64,000 nt of DNA from JAITWN01 sp050486285 (GTDB taxonomy: Bacteria > Pseudomonadota > Gammaproteobacteria > SZUA-140), in NCBI GenBank assembly GCA_050486285.1, contig JBJHCZ010000010.1:1-64000 (forward strand), in the 5' to 3' direction. The notes under the pieces are model-generated. The model saw only the letters and a program-made list of their open reading frames with translations, did no database searches and was not told the DNA's origin. Below are positions 17,320 through 26,993 of the stretch, in pieces (within the stretch, counting starts at the first letter, position 1; each line of letters starts with the position of its first letter). The position numbers and the translations under genes are program-made.

Positions 17320-18036
17320 ATGCAAGTCGAACAGGAACTGTATTCAGGCAAGGCGAAGTCGGTATACACCACCGCGGATCCCGATCTGCTGGTGCTGCGG
17401 TTTCGCGACGACACCTCGGCGTTCGACGGCCGCAAGATCGAGAAGCTCGCCCACAAGGGCGCCGTCAACAATCGCACCAATGCCTTCATCATGCAGGAGA
17501 TCGAGAAGGCCGGCATTCCGACCCATTTCGTCCGCCTGCTGTCCGACACCGACTCGCTGGTCAAGCGCCTCGACATGATCCCGGTCGAGTGCGTGGTGCG
17601 CAACATCACCGCCGGGAGCATCTGCAAGCGGCTCGGCGTCGCGGAGAACTTGGACCTCGATCCGCCGACCTTCGAATTCTTCCTCAAGAACGACGAACTC
17701 CACGACCCGATGGTCAATGAATACCACATCCGTTCCTTCGGCTGGGCGACCGACGACGAGATCGCGACGATGAAGCGCCTGACCTTCGAGGTCAACGACG
17801 TGCTGAAGCAACTGTTCCTGAACGTCGGCATCCTGCTCGTCGATTACAAGCTCGAGTTCGGTCGTCACCACGGCGAGGTGCTGCTCGGCGACGAGTTCAC
17901 CGCCGACGGCTGCCGCCTGTGGGACGCGGAGACCCGTGAAAAGCTCGACAAGGACCGCTTCCGCCAGGGGCTCGGCGGCGTCGTCGAGGCCTACCAGGCC
18001 GTCGCCAGGCGACTCGGCGTCCCGCTGGACGCATGA
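17320..18036 (+). CDS. purC: SAICAR synthetase
   Basis: The 238-residue enzyme joins CAIR to aspartate with ATP in purine biosynthesis (E. coli 237 residues). It starts MQVEQELYSGKAKSVYTTAD and shows FRDDTSAFDGRK, PVECVVRNITAGS and DYKLEFGRHHGEVLLGDEFT. The ATG follows GCGGGGGAGTC. It lies 48 nt upstream of purL, so the two purine genes are probably co-transcribed. Confidence 0.97.
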   Translation: MQVEQELYSGKAKSVYTTADPDLLVLRFRDDTSAFDGRKIEKLAHKGAVNNRTNAFIMQEIEKAGIPTHFVRLLSDTDSLVKRLDMIPVECVVRNITAGSICKRLGVAENLDLDPPTFEFFLKNDELHDPMVNEYHIRSFGWATDDEIATMKRLTFEVNDVLKQLFLNVGILLVDYKLEFGRHHGEVLLGDEFTADGCRLWDAETREKLDKDRFRQGLGGVVEAYQAVARRLGVPLDA

Positions 18037-18084
18037 CCCGGGCCGCCCTCCCGGGGACCACCGAATGATGCATCGCGACCTCTC

Positions 18085-21000
18085 ATGCTCCGTCTGAACG
18101 GCGGACCTGCGCACTCCCGTTTTCGCCTCGACAAGCTGGCCGGCGCCCTGCGGGAGCGGGTGCCGGCGGTCGGGGCAATCGCGTCCGCATGGGTGCATTT
18201 CGTCGATGTCGAGCGCACGCTCGGCCCCGATGAGCACGCGGTGCTCGAGCGTCTGCTGCGTTATGGGCCGGCGGACGCGCCTCCCGCGATCGCGGGGCAA
18301 GGCTTGCTGGTGGTGCCGCGCATCGGCACGATCTCGCCGTGGGCGAGCAAGGCGACCGATATCGCGCATATCTGCGGACTCGACGCGGTGCGCCGCATCG
18401 AGCGCGGTGTTGCCTGGACGATCGCCCGCGCCGACGGCGGCGCCTTCGGCGCGGACGAGCTGGCGCTGATCACGCCGTTGTTGCATGACCGCATGACCGA
18501 GACCGTGCTCCATGCGGCGGAGGAGGCGGAAGGCCTGTTCCGCCAGGCCAAGCCGCAACCGCTGCGCGTGGTGGATGTGCTGACCGGCGGCCGCGACGCG
18601 CTGGTCGCGATCGACGCCGAACTCGGTCTCGCACTCAGCGCGGACGAGATCGATTACCTGCTGGAGAGCTTCACCGGCCTCGGCCGCAATCCGACCGACG
18701 TCGAGTTGATGATGTTCGCGCAGGCCAATTCCGAGCATTGCCGCCACAAGATCTTCAACGCCGACTGGATCATCGACGGCCACGCCCAGGAGCAGAGCCT
18801 GTTCGGGATGGTTCGCACGACCGCGCGGCGTGCGCCGGACGGCCTGCATTCCGCCTATCGCGACAACGCGGCGGTGATCGCCGGTTCGCGCGGTCGCCGC
18901 TTCTTCCCCGATGCCGCGAGCGGCGAGTATCGCGGGGTCGACGAAGACATCCTGATCAACATCAAGGTCGAGACCCACAATCACCCGACCGCGATCTCGC
19001 CGTTCCCGGGCGCGGCGACTGGCGCCGGCGGCGAGATTCGCGACGAAGGGGCAACCGGACGCGGCGCCCGGCCCAAGGCCGGTCTGTGCGGCTTCTCGGT
19101 CTCGAACCTGCGCATCCCCGGCGCGCCGCGACCCTGGGAGACCGATCACGGCAAGCCGGGGCGCATCGTCACCGCGCTGGAGATCATGCTCGAGGGCCCG
19201 ATCGGCGCCGCCGCGTTCAACAACGAGTTCGGGCGTCCGAACCTGGCCGGATACTTCCGCACCTACGAGGAACAGGTGCCGGGCCCCGGCGGTCGCCAGT
19301 TGCGCGGCTATCACAAGCCGATCATGATCGCCGGCGGCCTCGGCAACATCCGCGCCGACCATGTCGCCAAGCTGGACCTGCCGCCGACCGCGCAGCTGGT
19401 CGTGCTCGGCGGTCCGGCCTTGCTGATCGGCCTCGGCGGCGGCGCCGCGTCGTCGATGAACAGCGGGGCCAGCAGCGAGGCGCTCGATTTCGCGTCGGTG
19501 CAGCGCGGCAATCCCGAGATGCAGCGCCGTTGCCAGGAGGTCATCGACCGCTGCTGGCAGCTCGGCGACGACAATCCGGTCCTGTCGATCCACGACGTCG
19601 GCGCCGGCGGACTCTCCAATGCGTTGCCCGAACTGGTGCACGACAGCGCGCGCGGCGCGAATATCGAGTTGCGCACCATCCCGTCGGACGACCCGCATAT
19701 GTCGCCGATGCAGATCTGGTGCAACGAGGCCCAGGAGCGCTATGTGCTGGCGATCGCGCAGGAGGACATCGAGCGCTTCCAGGCGATCTGCGAGCGCGAG
19801 CGCTGTCCGTTCGCGATCGTCGGCGAGGTCACCGCCGAGGAACACCTGAAGGTCGGCGACGGCCTGTTCGACAACCTCGCGGTCGACATGCCGATGCCGC
19901 TGCTGTTCGGCAAGGCGCCGAAGACGCTGCGTGACGTCCATCACCAAAGCTTCGCGCGCTCTGAATTCGATCCCGGCGGCATGTCCCTGCGCGAGGCCGC
20001 CGAACGCGTGCTGCAACTGCCGGCGGTCGCCGACAAGTCCTTTCTGATCACGATCGGCGATCGCAGCGTCACCGGCCTCGTCGCCCGCGACCAGATGGTC
20101 GGCCCCTGGCAGGTGCCGGTCGCCGACGTCGCCGTGACCCTCGCCGACTACGACGGTTACCGCGGCGAGGCGATGGCGATGGGCGAGCGTGCGCCGGTCG
20201 CCTTGCTGCACCCGGCGGCGTCCGGCCGCATGGCGATCGGCGAGGCGCTGACCAATATCGCCGCCGCGCGCATCGGCGCCCTCGGCGACATCAAGCTGTC
20301 GGCGAACTGGATGGCGGCTGCCGGTCATCCGGGCGAGGACGCCGCGCTGTTCGACACCGTGCGCGCGGTGGCGCTGGAATTGTGTCCGGCCCTCGGCATC
20401 GCGATCCCGGTCGGCAAGGATTCGCTGTCGATGAAGACCCGCTGGCGCGAGGGCGACGAGGCGCGCGAGATGACCGCCCCCTTGTCGCTGATCGTCAGCG
20501 CCTTCGCGCCGGTACTCGACGCGCGCATGACGCTGACTCCCGAATTGCGCAGCGACGCCGGCGACAGCGACCTGATCCTGATCGACCTCGGCAAGGGGCG
20601 CAACCGGCTCGGTGGCTCGGCGCTGGCGCAGGTCTGCAAGCAGCTCGGCCATCACGCCCCGGATCTCGACGACCCGGCGATGCTGGCCGCATTTTTCGGC
20701 GCGATACAGGAGCTGAACCAGGAGGGCCTGCTGCTCGCCTACCACGACCGTTCGGACGGCGGGCTGTACGCAACCCTGTGCGAAATGGCCTTCGCCGGCC
20801 GAATCGGCGTCGATATCGACATCGCCGGCCTCGGCGACGACCCCTTCGCCGTGCTGTTCAGCGAGGAACTCGGCGCGGTGATCCAGGTACGCCACCGCGA
20901 TACCGACGACGTGCTCGAATGGCTGCGCCGCGCCGGTCTCGGCCATGCCAGCCATGTCATCGGCACGCTGAACGATGACGACCGCATCACCCTCCGCCGC

Positions 21001-21984
21001 GACCGCCGCGAGCTGCTGGCCGATCGCCGGGCAGACCTGCACAGGCGCTGGTCCGAGACCAGCTACCGGATGCAGGCGCTGCGCGACAACCCGGAGACCG
21101 CCCGCGAGGAATATGACCGCCTGCTCGACGAGGCCGACGGCGGCCTGCACGCGGCGCTGACCTTCGATCCCGACGAGCCGGTGGTGGCGCCGCAACTGCT
21201 GCGCGGGGCCCGCCCGAGGATCGCGATCCTGCGCGAGCAGGGCGTCAACGGCCAGCAGGAGATGGCCGCCGCCTTCGACCGCGCCGGCTTCAGCGCGATC
21301 GACGTGCATATGAGCGATCTCGCGAGCGGGCGCCGTCGCCTCGACGACTTCGACGGCATCGCCGCCTGCGGCGGCTTCTCCTATGGCGACGTCCTCGGCG
21401 CCGGCGAGGGCTGGGCCAAGTCGATCCTGTTCAATCCCGCGCTGCGCGACGCCTTCGCGGGGTTTTTCGCCCGCCCCGACAGCTTCGGCCTCGGGGTCTG
21501 CAACGGCTGCCAGATGATGGCGAACCTGCGCGAGCTGATCCCCGGCGCCGCGGCCTGGCCGCATTTCGTCCGCAATGCCTCGGAGCAGTTCGAGGCGCGG
21601 CTTTCGATGGTCGAGGTGCTGCCCTCGCCGTCGTTGTTCTTCGACGGCATGGCCGGCTCCAGGCTGCCTGTTATCGTGTCGCACGGCGAGGGCCGCGTCG
21701 AGCCACGGCATGGCCACGGGGAAGACGCGCTGCGCGCTGCCGGCCTCGCCGCGCTGCGCTACGTCGATCACGACGGCCGCCCGGCGGCGCGCTACCCGGC
21801 CAATCCGAACGGCTCGCCCGGCGCCCTCACCGCATTCACGACCGGAGACGGCCGTTTCACGATCATGATGCCGCATCCGGAGCGGGTCTTCCGCAGCGTC
21901 CAGTTTTCGTGGCATCCGCCCGGTTGGGGCGAGGACAGCCCGTGGATGCGGCTGTTCCGCAATGCGCGGACCTGGCTCGGTTAG
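18085..21984 (+). CDS. purL: Phosphoribosylformylglycinamidine synthase, fused PurL-PurQ type
   Basis: The 1299-residue enzyme converts FGAR and glutamine to FGAM. The order is the N-terminal PurS-like region, the AIR-synthase-like catalytic domains (ANSEHCRHKIFNADWIIDG, KVETHNHPTAISPFPGAATG, WMAAAGHPGEDAALFDTVRA), then a C-terminal glutamine amidotransferase with the nucleophile in LGVCNGCQMM and catalytic His in MMPHPERVF. Length and order match the E. coli single-chain enzyme (1295). The opposite strand carries very long open frames, including one of 1523 codons, but these are shadows of its GC-rich codon use. An AT-rich gap follows. Confidence 0.98.
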   Translation: MLRLNGGPAHSRFRLDKLAGALRERVPAVGAIASAWVHFVDVERTLGPDEHAVLERLLRYGPADAPPAIAGQGLLVVPRIGTISPWASKATDIAHICGLDAVRRIERGVAWTIARADGGAFGADELALITPLLHDRMTETVLHAAEEAEGLFRQAKPQPLRVVDVLTGGRDALVAIDAELGLALSADEIDYLLESFTGLGRNPTDVELMMFAQANSEHCRHKIFNADWIIDGHAQEQSLFGMVRTTARRAPDGLHSAYRDNAAVIAGSRGRRFFPDAASGEYRGVDEDILINIKVETHNHPTAISPFPGAATGAGGEIRDEGATGRGARPKAGLCGFSVSNLRIPGAPRPWETDHGKPGRIVTALEIMLEGPIGAAAFNNEFGRPNLAGYFRTYEEQVPGPGGRQLRGYHKPIMIAGGLGNIRADHVAKLDLPPTAQLVVLGGPALLIGLGGGAASSMNSGASSEALDFASVQRGNPEMQRRCQEVIDRCWQLGDDNPVLSIHDVGAGGLSNALPELVHDSARGANIELRTIPSDDPHMSPMQIWCNEAQERYVLAIAQEDIERFQAICERERCPFAIVGEVTAEEHLKVGDGLFDNLAVDMPMPLLFGKAPKTLRDVHHQSFARSEFDPGGMSLREAAERVLQLPAVADKSFLITIGDRSVTGLVARDQMVGPWQVPVADVAVTLADYDGYRGEAMAMGERAPVALLHPAASGRMAIGEALTNIAAARIGALGDIKLSANWMAAAGHPGEDAALFDTVRAVALELCPALGIAIPVGKDSLSMKTRWREGDEAREMTAPLSLIVSAFAPVLDARMTLTPELRSDAGDSDLILIDLGKGRNRLGGSALAQVCKQLGHHAPDLDDPAMLAAFFGAIQELNQEGLLLAYHDRSDGGLYATLCEMAFAGRIGVDIDIAGLGDDPFAVLFSEELGAVIQVRHRDTDDVLEWLRRAGLGHASHVIGTLNDDDRITLRRDRRELLADRRADLHRRWSETSYRMQALRDNPETAREEYDRLLDEADGGLHAALTFDPDEPVVAPQLLRGARPRIAILREQGVNGQQEMAAAFDRAGFSAIDVHMSDLASGRRRLDDFDGIAACGGFSYGDVLGAGEGWAKSILFNPALRDAFAGFFARPDSFGLGVCNGCQMMANLRELIPGAAAWPHFVRNASEQFEARLSMVEVLPSPSLFFDGMAGSRLPVIVSHGEGRVEPRHGHGEDALRAAGLAALRYVDHDGRPAARYPANPNGSPGALTAFTTGDGRFTIMMPHPERVFRSVQFSWHPPGWGEDSPWMRLFRNARTWLG

Positions 21985-22088
21985 CGAGAAATTCCGTCAA
22001 GTGTCTGTATTTTAATAGTTTTATTTAATTTCGCGAAAGGCCGCGTGGCGGATTCGGTGTTTCCTGATACCGCTGGCGGGCGTTTTGC

Positions 22089-22094
22089 TATAAT
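22089..22094 (+). promoter_or_regulatory. Perfect TATAAT box just before the Bax-like gene
   Basis: A consensus TATAAT lies 7 nt before the preferred ATG at 22102, which predicts a transcript with almost no leader. No convincing -35 hexamer is found 16-18 nt upstream (GATACC or TGATAC). The 60 nt between purL and this site are AT-rich, unlike the surroundings. Confidence 0.4.
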
Positions 22095-22101
22095 GCGCGC
22101 T

Positions 22102-23133
22102 ATGACACGGATTTCCCGTTATTTTCCTGTAGTCGCCGCGTTCTGCGCGCCGCTGATGCTGGCCGCTGCAGTAGCCGCCTGGGGCTACGGACAGCAGCGC
22201 CCGGCCATCGACGCGCTGCTGGACTTCGAGACCGGCGCATGGCTGGCGGGGACGTCGCCGCTGCGTCTGGAACAGGTTCAGGTTCGCGATGCGCGTGAAC
22301 TCCGCCGGCTGTTCGCCGATCTGGATTATGCCTGGCCCCCGGCGCCCGGTCCGTCGATCCCCCGCATCGCCGTCGATCCCCTGCCCGAGGATTTCACCTG
22401 GCCCAGCAACATCGAGCACAAGAAGCGCATGTTTTTCAAGGTGCTGATGCCGCTGGCGCTCGCCGAGAACGCACGCGTGCTGCGCCAGCGCGAGGCGCTG
22501 GAGGCCGCGATCTCCGTGTTCGCGCGCGGTGAAGCAATCGATGAGGACCACCCCGCCTGGCAGCGGATCGCCGTCATGGCCCGCGACTACCAGCTCGACG
22601 GCGAGCCGGGCGATCCCGCGCTGCACGCGGCCCTGCGTCTGCGGGTCGATGTGGTGCCGGTCGAGCTGATGCTGGCGCAGGCGGCGAACGAGAGCGGCTG
22701 GGGGGATTCCCGCTTCGCGCGCGAGGGCAACAACCTGTTCGGGCTATGGACCTACCAGCCCGGGAACGGCATCGTGCCGGCGTCCCGGCCGGAAGGGGAG
22801 ACCTACGCAGTGCGTCGCTACGACACCCTGCGCGAGTCGGTGCGCTCACACATCTTCAACCTGAACATCGGCCATGCCTATGAGGATCTGCGGGCGATGC
22901 GCGCCGCGATGCGCGAGAGCGGCGAGGAACTCGACGCCATGGCCCTCGCCGGCGGCCTCGAGCGTTATTCGATCCGCGGCCAGGAGTACATCGACGAGAT
23001 CCGCGCGATCATCCGTTTCAACGACCTCACCACCGCGGCCCGCGCGCAGTTGCGTGAGGCGCCGCGCGCCGTCAGGACGGCCTCCGCCGCGCATCCGGTC
23101 AATCTGCAGATAGCCTCAACCAGGGCTGACTGA
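22102..23133 (+). CDS. Bax-like glucosaminidase-domain protein
   Basis: The 343-residue protein has an N-terminal signal or membrane segment (PVVAAFCAPLMLAAAVAAW). Its C-terminal half has the mannosyl-glycoprotein endo-beta-N-acetylglucosaminidase fold of E. coli Bax: PVELMLAQAANESGWGDSRF, with the catalytic Glu in NESGWG, then GNNLFGLWTY, ESVRSHIFNLN and LERYSIRGQEYIDEI. It is probably a periplasmic or membrane-anchored peptidoglycan hydrolase. The frame extends upstream to a GTG at 22045, and an ATG at 22093 is possible, but the latter overlaps the TATAAT box. The 3' end overlaps the convergent deacetylase gene by 35 nt. Confidence 0.8.
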   Translation: MTRISRYFPVVAAFCAPLMLAAAVAAWGYGQQRPAIDALLDFETGAWLAGTSPLRLEQVQVRDARELRRLFADLDYAWPPAPGPSIPRIAVDPLPEDFTWPSNIEHKKRMFFKVLMPLALAENARVLRQREALEAAISVFARGEAIDEDHPAWQRIAVMARDYQLDGEPGDPALHAALRLRVDVVPVELMLAQAANESGWGDSRFAREGNNLFGLWTYQPGNGIVPASRPEGETYAVRRYDTLRESVRSHIFNLNIGHAYEDLRAMRAAMRESGEELDAMALAGGLERYSIRGQEYIDEIRAIIRFNDLTTAARAQLREAPRAVRTASAAHPVNLQIASTRAD

Positions 23134-24157
23134 ACCAGTAGAACCGTCCCGCCTCCGGGGACGGCGCCGTGCAATTGTAGCGGCTGCGCCCGCGCGGCAA
23201 GGGCTCGGGGGCGCGGGTCGCGAAGGTCCGCGTCTCTCCCTCCACGCCTTCCACCGGTATTTTGCCGACCCGGCTCGCGAAACAGGCCAGTTCGCCGAGG
23301 CGCGCGTCGCTCTCGCCCAGGCGCATGACCAGGCGCGGCGCCGCGCGGGCATCGGTGACGACCGGATCCCAGGGCTCGTATTCGATGACCGGCAAGGCCC
23401 GGCTCGCGGCCTTGGAGCGGAATTCGCCGATCCCGGCAAAGGCCTCGGCCATCGGGAAACGCGGCAGCGCGCGGCGGTCGGACAGGGCGCCGATCGCGCC
23501 GGAATGCTGGCCGAAGGCGACATAACCGAGGTCGCGGACGAGGTCGGCAAGCGCGCGGTCGTACTCCCCGAACGGATACGCGAACAGCATCGGCGCCGAG
23601 CCGAGCTGCTCGATCAGGCGGGCCTGCGCCCGCTCGATGTCAGCGCTGACCCGGGCACGCCACGCGCGCTCGCTCTCGCCGGCCGCGCGGCGGACGAGAT
23701 GGTCGTGGGTCGCCGTATGATTCGCGAAGGTGACGCCGGCATCGTGCATCTCGCGTACCTGGTCCCAGTTCATGTAAGCGGCGAGCCCCTGATCGACCGG
23801 ATCGGTCGCGATGAACACGGTGAACGGCCAGCCGCGCGCCCTGAGCCGCGGCCAGGCCTCGGTATGGATCGACAGGTAGGCGTCGTCGATCGTGATCGCG
23901 ACCGTGCGGTCGGGAATCGGCTCGCCGGCCTCGAGGCGCGCGACGATCCATTCGAGCGAACGCACGGTATAGCCGGCCTCGGCCAGGTGCTGGAGATGGG
24001 CCTCGAACTGTTCGAGGCGGACGTTGGTGCTCGGAAAACCGGATTCACCGAAACGGTGGTACATGAAGGCGACCGCGTCGGCGTCCGCGTCGGCACTGTA
24101 GCCAAAAGACGACAGCAGCAGGGCCGCGGCGAGCCCGAATACCTTCCATGATCTCAT
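23099..24157 (-). CDS. Secreted polysaccharide deacetylase (NodB family)
   Basis: The 352-residue protein has a signal peptide (KVFGLAAALLLSSFGYSADA) followed by a NodB homology domain. Motif 1 is TVAITIDDAYLS, whose aspartates are the catalytic base and a metal ligand. Motif 2 is FANHTATHDHL, with the two metal-binding histidines. Motif 3 is FAYPFGEYD. Such enzymes de-N-acetylate cell-surface polysaccharides or peptidoglycan in the envelope; the substrate is not known. The start at 24157 follows a GGAG site 7 nt upstream; the frame is open further but without signal-peptide sense. It is divergent from the FKBP gene. Confidence 0.82.
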   Translation of the reverse strand: MRSWKVFGLAAALLLSSFGYSADADADAVAFMYHRFGESGFPSTNVRLEQFEAHLQHLAEAGYTVRSLEWIVARLEAGEPIPDRTVAITIDDAYLSIHTEAWPRLRARGWPFTVFIATDPVDQGLAAYMNWDQVREMHDAGVTFANHTATHDHLVRRAAGESERAWRARVSADIERAQARLIEQLGSAPMLFAYPFGEYDRALADLVRDLGYVAFGQHSGAIGALSDRRALPRFPMAEAFAGIGEFRSKAASRALPVIEYEPWDPVVTDARAAPRLVMRLGESDARLGELACFASRVGKIPVEGVEGETRTFATRAPEPLPRGRSRYNCTAPSPEAGRFYWFSQPWLRLSAD

Positions 24158-24283
24158 TGAATGCTCCGGGGTTTTCAAGTGGACGGCGGGTATCGGCTTG
24201 ATTCGCTGAAATATCGTGGCAGACAGCCATACACGTTTGTTACCATAGCACCGGTCCATTTCAACGGCAAAAGGCAACATCCG

Positions 24284-24970
24284 ATGAGCATCGCACGACT
24301 CGGCACAGCCATTGCGCTGACGGCCGCACTGACGACGGTCTGGCCCGCGCTGGTCGCGGCGCAGACCCTGAATACCGACAAGGAGAAGTTCAGCTACACC
24401 GTGGGCTTCCAGATCGGCCAGAGCCTGAAGGAAGATGGTCTCGATATCGACGTCGGCGCGCTGAGCCAGGCAATCCGCGACGTCATGGCCGGCACCGAGC
24501 CGCGCCTGTCGATGGAAGCGATGCAGGCCGCGGTCCAGGCCTTCCAGATGCAGCAGATGGAGGCACGTGAAATGAGCGCCCGTGACAATCTCCGCGCCGG
24601 CCAGGCATTCCTCGCCGAGAATCGTTCGAAGGCGGGCGTCGTCGAAACCCGCAGCGGATTGCAGTACCAGGTCATCCAGGAAGGCAACGGCAAGCAGCCG
24701 TCCGATACCGATACCGTCAGGGTCCATTACCGCGGTACGCTGATCGACGGCACCGAGTTCGACAGCTCCCATCGTCGCGGCGAGCCGGCGACCTTCCCGG
24801 TCAACGCGGTCATCCCCGGCTGGCGCGAAGTGTTGCCGCTGATGAAGGCAGGATCGAAGTGGAAGGTGTACATCCCCGCAGATCTCGCCTATGGCGAGCG
24901 CGGCGCCGGTCCGAACATCGGTCCCAACGAAACCCTGGTGTTCGATATCGAACTGCTGGCGGTCGAGTAG
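24284..24970 (+). CDS. FKBP-type peptidyl-prolyl isomerase (Mip/FkpA family)
   Basis: The 228-residue protein has a signal peptide (AIALTAALTTVWPALVAAQT), then the N-terminal helical dimerisation domain beginning TDKEKFSYTVGFQIGQSL. The C-terminal FKBP domain has TVRVHYRGTLIDGTEFDSS, VIPGWREVLPLMKAGSKW and YGERGAGPNIGPNETLVFDI. It is an exported folding catalyst that accelerates proline isomerisation in the periplasm. The ATG at 24284 is chosen because it gives a clean signal peptide. FkpA, FklB and Mip cannot be separated by inspection. Confidence 0.9.
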   Translation: MSIARLGTAIALTAALTTVWPALVAAQTLNTDKEKFSYTVGFQIGQSLKEDGLDIDVGALSQAIRDVMAGTEPRLSMEAMQAAVQAFQMQQMEAREMSARDNLRAGQAFLAENRSKAGVVETRSGLQYQVIQEGNGKQPSDTDTVRVHYRGTLIDGTEFDSSHRRGEPATFPVNAVIPGWREVLPLMKAGSKWKVYIPADLAYGERGAGPNIGPNETLVFDIELLAVE

Positions 24971-24979
24971 GCTAACCGC

Positions 24980-26323
24980 TCAGCGCGGCATCGCCAGCGG
25001 CAGTCCGTCGCCGCCGGTATCATTTCTCCTGACACGATTGCGGCCGCCGGTCTTCGCGAGATACATCGCGCGATCGGCGGCCTCGATCAACTGCCTCGGA
25101 GTGAGGATCTTGTCCGAGGTCGTCGCCACCCCGATACTCAGCGTCAGTTGCAGTTTTTCGCCCTCATCCGTCAGCAGGGGATGGCTGGCGATCTGCTTGC
25201 GGATGCGCTCGGCCAGGATCATCGCTTCCTCGATCGGCGTCTCGGGCAGCAGCGCCGCGAGTTCGTCGCCGCCGTAGCGGGCGACGACATCCCCCTTGCG
25301 GCTGATCGCATTGATCACCGTGGCGGCCATCTGCAAGGCCGCGTCCCCGGCGAGATGACCGTATGAGTCGTTTATTTCCTTGAACTTGTCGATGTCTATC
25401 AGCAGCATCGACAGCGGATGCAGATAGCGTTGCGCGCGATGCAGCTCTTCTTCGAGTAATCGTTCGAATTCCCGCCGGTTGTAAAGATTGGTCAGGCCGT
25501 CGCGGATCGCCAGGTTCGCCAGCTTGACCTGGTCCTGTTCCAGGCGTCCGGCCATCTCGTTGATGCCTCGCGCCAGCTCGCCGAGTTCGTTTTGCGCGTC
25601 ATGCGCGATGCGGTGGGACAACTCGCCGCGACCATAACGGGCGATGCCCTCGTTCAGCAGGCGCAGGGGACGCAGCACATGGCGCGCGAGCGTCAGGCTG
25701 GCGATCGAGAAGATCAGCAGGGCGCAGCTGAAGCACAGGAACATTACGATAGCCATCGACCGGTGCCAACCGGAGACGATCCGCCGGTATTCCTCGATTC
25801 CCCTGATACGGAGGTTCTGGGATTCGAACAGCATGCTGGTAACGGTGGTGGTGTGGTTCTGGAACATATCGCTGGCGTAAATCAGGTCTCCGCTATCGAC
25901 CGGTGACTGGTTCTTGATCGTGAAGATCGCGCGCGCGACATTGAGGGCCGCCTTCCATTCGTCACGGGCATTCACGAGCAGCTTGTGCTGCTCTTCAGAC
26001 AGGGTCGTCTCACGGAGGATGTCCTCGAAGGCGGTTTCGACGTCGTCGGCGCGTTGCTCGAACAGGTCCGATTCGTGCGGATTGCCCCAGGCGAGATAGT
26101 TATAGATCGGCTCGACGGTGGACAGCGTACCGTCGCGCAGCGCGACGAGTTGGCGGAGTTCCACCAGTTCGCGGTCGGCGAGTTCATTGTAATGGGTGAT
26201 CGTCGTCTTCAGGGCCAGCCACGACGTCACCAGCAAAAACAGGATCAGCAGCAGCATCCCGGTCAGATAGACGGTGAAATGCCCGCGCAGGGAGAGCGAC
26301 CTGTGGCGAAGTGAATTCACCAT
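24980..26323 (-). CDS. Membrane-bound diguanylate cyclase (HAMP-GGDEF)
   Basis: The 447-residue protein has TM1 at about 17-38, a periplasmic sensor region at about 40-189, TM2 at 190-212, a HAMP linker and a C-terminal GGDEF domain. The active-site motif reads GGDEL (351-355), with Leu replacing the final Phe. The upstream LLIDIDKFKEINDSYGHLAG motif is intact, and the inhibitory I-site RxxD is present as RKGD (342-345), exactly five residues before. It should therefore make c-di-GMP with product inhibition, although the Leu variant needs testing. The periplasmic ligand is unknown. It is convergent with the FKBP gene (9-nt gap). Confidence 0.88.
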   Translation of the reverse strand: MVNSLRHRSLSLRGHFTVYLTGMLLLILFLLVTSWLALKTTITHYNELADRELVELRQLVALRDGTLSTVEPIYNYLAWGNPHESDLFEQRADDVETAFEDILRETTLSEEQHKLLVNARDEWKAALNVARAIFTIKNQSPVDSGDLIYASDMFQNHTTTVTSMLFESQNLRIRGIEEYRRIVSGWHRSMAIVMFLCFSCALLIFSIASLTLARHVLRPLRLLNEGIARYGRGELSHRIAHDAQNELGELARGINEMAGRLEQDQVKLANLAIRDGLTNLYNRREFERLLEEELHRAQRYLHPLSMLLIDIDKFKEINDSYGHLAGDAALQMAATVINAISRKGDVVARYGGDELAALLPETPIEEAMILAERIRKQIASHPLLTDEGEKLQLTLSIGVATTSDKILTPRQLIEAADRAMYLAKTGGRNRVRRNDTGGDGLPLAMPR

Positions 26324-26436
26324 CTCATTGAATTCCTGACATTAATATCCCGGACCGTCTGGTGGATGCACCCCCTACATATCGGTCCCCGGGCGGGAAA
26401 TCTTAGGGGCCTGGCCGGGACGGCCTATCCCCGGCC

Positions 26437-26910
26437 TCAGGCCGTGAGCAGGGTCAGGTGGTAGCAGGCCAGCGCGGCGTACAGCGCGAGGACGACATGA
26501 AGGACGTCTCCGCCGCGCAGACGGAAGAAGCGGAAGCGGCGGTGGGCGACGATGAATAATACGCAGATCGCGGTGATCGCCAGCTTGACCGCAACGAACA
26601 GCGTCGCGTCGATGGCGATCAGTGCGTCCATGACCGGATTGAGCTCGATCGCGCCGCGCTGGAGCAGGAGCAGCGTGAACAGGGCATCGGCGGAGGAGAG
26701 CAGCAGGATCGCGATCGTGACGGCGGCGGTGACCGGCTCGACGATGTCGAGGTAACGGTCCGTGCCGGCCTCGTCCATCCGGCGGAATGCCAGGCGGCGG
26801 CCCCGATACAGGCTGTGCAGCAGCGTACGCGGCGAGTTGCGGCGTCGATCCGGCGCATCGCGCCGGTTGCTGGCTGCGGTCACGGAGGCCAATGCCGGCG
26901 TTACGGCCAC
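26437..26910 (-). CDS. Small membrane protein, DUF5658-like
   Basis: The 157-residue protein has an arginine-rich cytoplasmic N-terminus and three or four hydrophobic segments (VTAAVTIAILLLSSADALFT, LFVAVKLAITAICVLFIVAH, VLHVVLALYAALACYHLTLL). The pattern SADALFTLLLLQRGAIELNPVM resembles DUF5658 proteins. Function is unknown. The GTG at 26910 is preferred over the upstream ATG (26976) because a strong GGGGAGG ribosome-binding site lies 7 nt before it. It is divergent from prfC. Confidence 0.6.
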   Translation of the reverse strand: MAVTPALASVTAASNRRDAPDRRRNSPRTLLHSLYRGRRLAFRRMDEAGTDRYLDIVEPVTAAVTIAILLLSSADALFTLLLLQRGAIELNPVMDALIAIDATLFVAVKLAITAICVLFIVAHRRFRFFRLRGGDVLHVVLALYAALACYHLTLLTA

Positions 26911-26993
26911 GAGCGATCCTCCCCTGTGGTATATCCGATGCTGGATGGGACCATTATAATGCCAGACTTTTGTCACAGCCCGGAATCTTCGCG

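Noticed and set aside
17344..21915. Minus-strand open frame of 1523 codons opposite purC-purL
   Set aside because: Arg/Ala/Asp-rich translation without motifs; it is the shadow of the GC-biased third positions of purL and purC, both of which align with known enzymes.
22045..22101. GTG start at 22045 for the Bax-like gene
   Set aside because: Would place the TATAAT inside the coding region and add a non-signal sequence before the hydrophobic segment.
26955..26960. TATAAT before prfC as a promoter
   Set aside because: No acceptable -35 at 16-18 nt on either strand; kept only as a remark under prfC.
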